Source: Hippophae tibetana (lineage: Eukaryota > Streptophyta > Magnoliopsida > Rosales > Elaeagnaceae). From it: 64,000 bases of DNA. How positions within the stretch are numbered: the stretch's first letter is position 1; each line of letters begins with the position of its first letter. The position numbers were made by a program, and so were the translations under genes. The notes under the pieces are model-generated. The model was not told the origin of the DNA and did no database searches. It saw only the letters and a program-made list of their open reading frames with translations. The stretch spans positions 8,193,001 to 8,257,000 of the forward strand of contig CM072809.1 of the NCBI GenBank assembly GCA_037013495.1, written 5' to 3'. Positions 61,980 through 64,000 of the stretch are shown here, piece after piece.

Positions 61980-64000
61980 TTTATATTTTCTGTATGTTAA
62001 CATCAAGGCCATTGATTCAAGGGTAAATATGTTCCAATCAAAACCCCTTAAATTTACATTTCCAATTAAGTTTTGAAAATTAGCGTCTCTACAAGATCTA
62101 TAGAGACCTAATATTCTAATCTAATCTAATCTAATCAAGAAGTTATATATAAATTAAGCAGGTTAATGAATGGTGAACAAGGATTTTTCTTTTTTAATAT
62201 GTTCATAAACATATAAAATAGTCGGAATATTTCTCTATAGAAGTTGTGTATATGTATATATGGGTGTGTGAATTGTTATTTTAAAAAAATCTATGCTAAA
62301 CTTTTGTGTAAAAAAAATATATTTTGGAAAAGTTAAATCTTATATGTTACAATTGATTTTGTTATTATATTTTTATAATTAATTATTTTTTAATATCGTT
62401 TTGTTAAATAAAATGATTGTTAATAAAATTTATTTTTACAATATCACCGAATTATATATTCGCAATTTTGTTTTGACAAAAGTACATAAGTGACGACAAA
62501 TCGACAATCACCTATGAGCTATCATGTTTAATGAGTTTTGCATTTAACACGTTTATTAATTTTTAGTAAGAATAATTATTAAAAAAAATTGAGATAAAAA
62601 GGAATTGCCGAATTGGAAAAAATGGAAAATCGAACTAAGTTGGTCAATTCCTTTTGAAGACGTTTTATTAACATTTTATAGCGAAACTAGTTAAAAAAAC
62701 ACCAGGTGATTTATTAAAATGAAAAATAATTTATTATTAAAAAAATTTCTAATTAAAACTATAAATTATTATTATTATTATTATCTTGAAAATATTGAAT
62801 ATATACTTAAGTTAATATTATAAGTATTAATAATTAATTAATAAAAATAAAAAATTAATATATGATATTGTAATTAAAATAATTATTAAAAAAACATCCA
62901 AAATTTAAATCGAAATTCAAATAAGAATATGAATTTACAAACTAGATAAAACATAAAATAAACATACCCAACTTAATAGTGCAATAAACATAAGGAATCA
63001 AAATAAAGAAAATATGGAATGGGTTAATTTTTAGGAGTATTTTCTTTCTCTTTGCCATGCTCATTTCTGGAAATTGTGAGTATTGAGTGTTTATTTTATT
63101 TTATTCCATTCATAATTAAGGCGTCCTTAAATTAAAATGTAATCAATGTGATTGGAATTTATTATTTAAAAATGAGAGGTAAACTTACTACTATCAAGTA
63201 CTAAGTGAATCATAATAAGTTAAATTTAAATAATTAATTAATTAGACTAATTGATAAATTTTATAGTATTTTTTTAATATCACAAAATCTAATTTAGATA
63301 ATAAGATCGCAAAATCTAAGTTGTATCATTCATTTTTCTAATGGCAAAGATCTTTACTGCTTCCGACAAATTTAAAACTGTTCAACGCGCTTTCATAAGA
63401 TCATGACTTGAGAAAAAAATGCTGGTCCTATTTTAATGAGGAATGTCTGCCACCACACCCAAAATTGGACACATATATACGTTTAAAAAAATACTAACTT
63501 ATGCGTTTGGTCTTATTTAGAGATTAAAGTTTTATAATATTCCCCGTATATCTAGACGGAGGTCTATCGTAAAAAAATAAAAATAAATAAATAAATATAC
63601 ATTTAAAATTTATAACTATAAAAATAATATTTTTTATATTTAATTTATATTTTTTAACTATTATTTTACTTTAAATATCATTTAATTAAATATAGTTCAA
63701 TATCATTAAATTGTTGTTTTTATTTTATAAGTTTTATAAATATTATTTTTTATAAATTTTTTTTAAATTTTTATATAATTTTAAGTAAATAGATTTTTAT
63801 ACTACCAAATTTTAAGATTGTTACAAATATACGATTAAATTTTTGTTTATTACTTTTATACTATTGAGTTTTTAATTTATTAAAAATACAACATTTATGT
63901 ATGTAAAAAATTTGAAATATATCTGCATTCCGGTTGTATATTTTTAACAACCTCTAAGTAGTATAAAAATTCATCTACTCTTTATTTTAATATTTTAAGA
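61980..64000. other. AT-rich DNA to the window end
   Basis: No coding signal on either strand and no pectinesterase first exon. Contains a TCTAATC tandem (62,113-62,136) and simple A/T repeats. Confidence 0.5.

Overview
The window is nuclear DNA of a flowering plant, almost certainly a eudicot. It is strongly AT-rich, its protein-coding genes are split by AT-rich GT-AG introns, and most of the remaining DNA is plant transposon debris (Ty1/copia, Ty3/gypsy chromovirus, TRIM, CACTA, PIF/Harbinger and LINE pieces). I cannot name the species from sequence alone. No tRNA, rRNA or other standard RNA gene and no CRISPR array was recognised.

Four host genes could be assembled exon by exon, each with phases that close correctly. 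Cytosolic ribosomal protein eL19 (RPL19) lies at 3,661-5,409 (minus, 5 exons, 210 aa). A secreted Ole e 1-like cell-wall protein lies at 8,908-9,936 (plus, 2 exons, 177 aa). A universal-stress-protein/pseudokinase fusion lies at 19,714-24,215 (minus, 8 exons, 560 aa). A GH9 endo-beta-1,4-glucanase lies at 39,652-42,028 (minus, 8 exons, 508 aa). A pectinesterase C-terminal exon (60,984-61,678, minus) has no 5' exon inside the window. Three of the five act on or in the cell wall, but nothing suggests co-regulation; they are ordinary single genes separated by transposons.

Layout. 0.2-2.25 kb: decayed copia element. 3.7-5.6 kb: RPL19 and its promoter. 7.1-8.3 kb: relic of a PIF/Harbinger transposon with an ALP1-like transposase tail. 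8.9-9.9 kb: Ole e 1 gene. 10.6-11.8 kb and 15.4-16.9 kb: two solo LTRs of one family, the second nested inside a copia relic at 13.6-18.1 kb. 19.7-24.2 kb: USP-pseudokinase gene with an LTR-like insertion in its third intron. 26.6-31.5 kb: a complete-length but inactivated gypsy chromovirus with a perfect 5-bp target duplication. 32.6-33.0 kb: unidentified coding-like segment. 33.7-35.1 kb: tandem and inverted repeats. 35.8-36.1 kb: TRIM. 39.7-42.0 kb: endoglucanase. 45.9-54.4 kb: three copies of a Harbinger-like MITE that carries telomere-type AAACCCTA arrays, one interrupted by a CACTA element, with a second TRIM between copies 1 and 2. 56.7-59.9 kb: copia relic and 3' LTR. 59.9-60.2 kb: LINE DUF4283 fragment. 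61.0-61.7 kb: pectinesterase exon.

The most unusual thing I see is the MITE family with expanded telomere-like arrays. Its TTA/TAA target duplications, shared ends and a natural empty site for the nested CACTA element can all be read directly.
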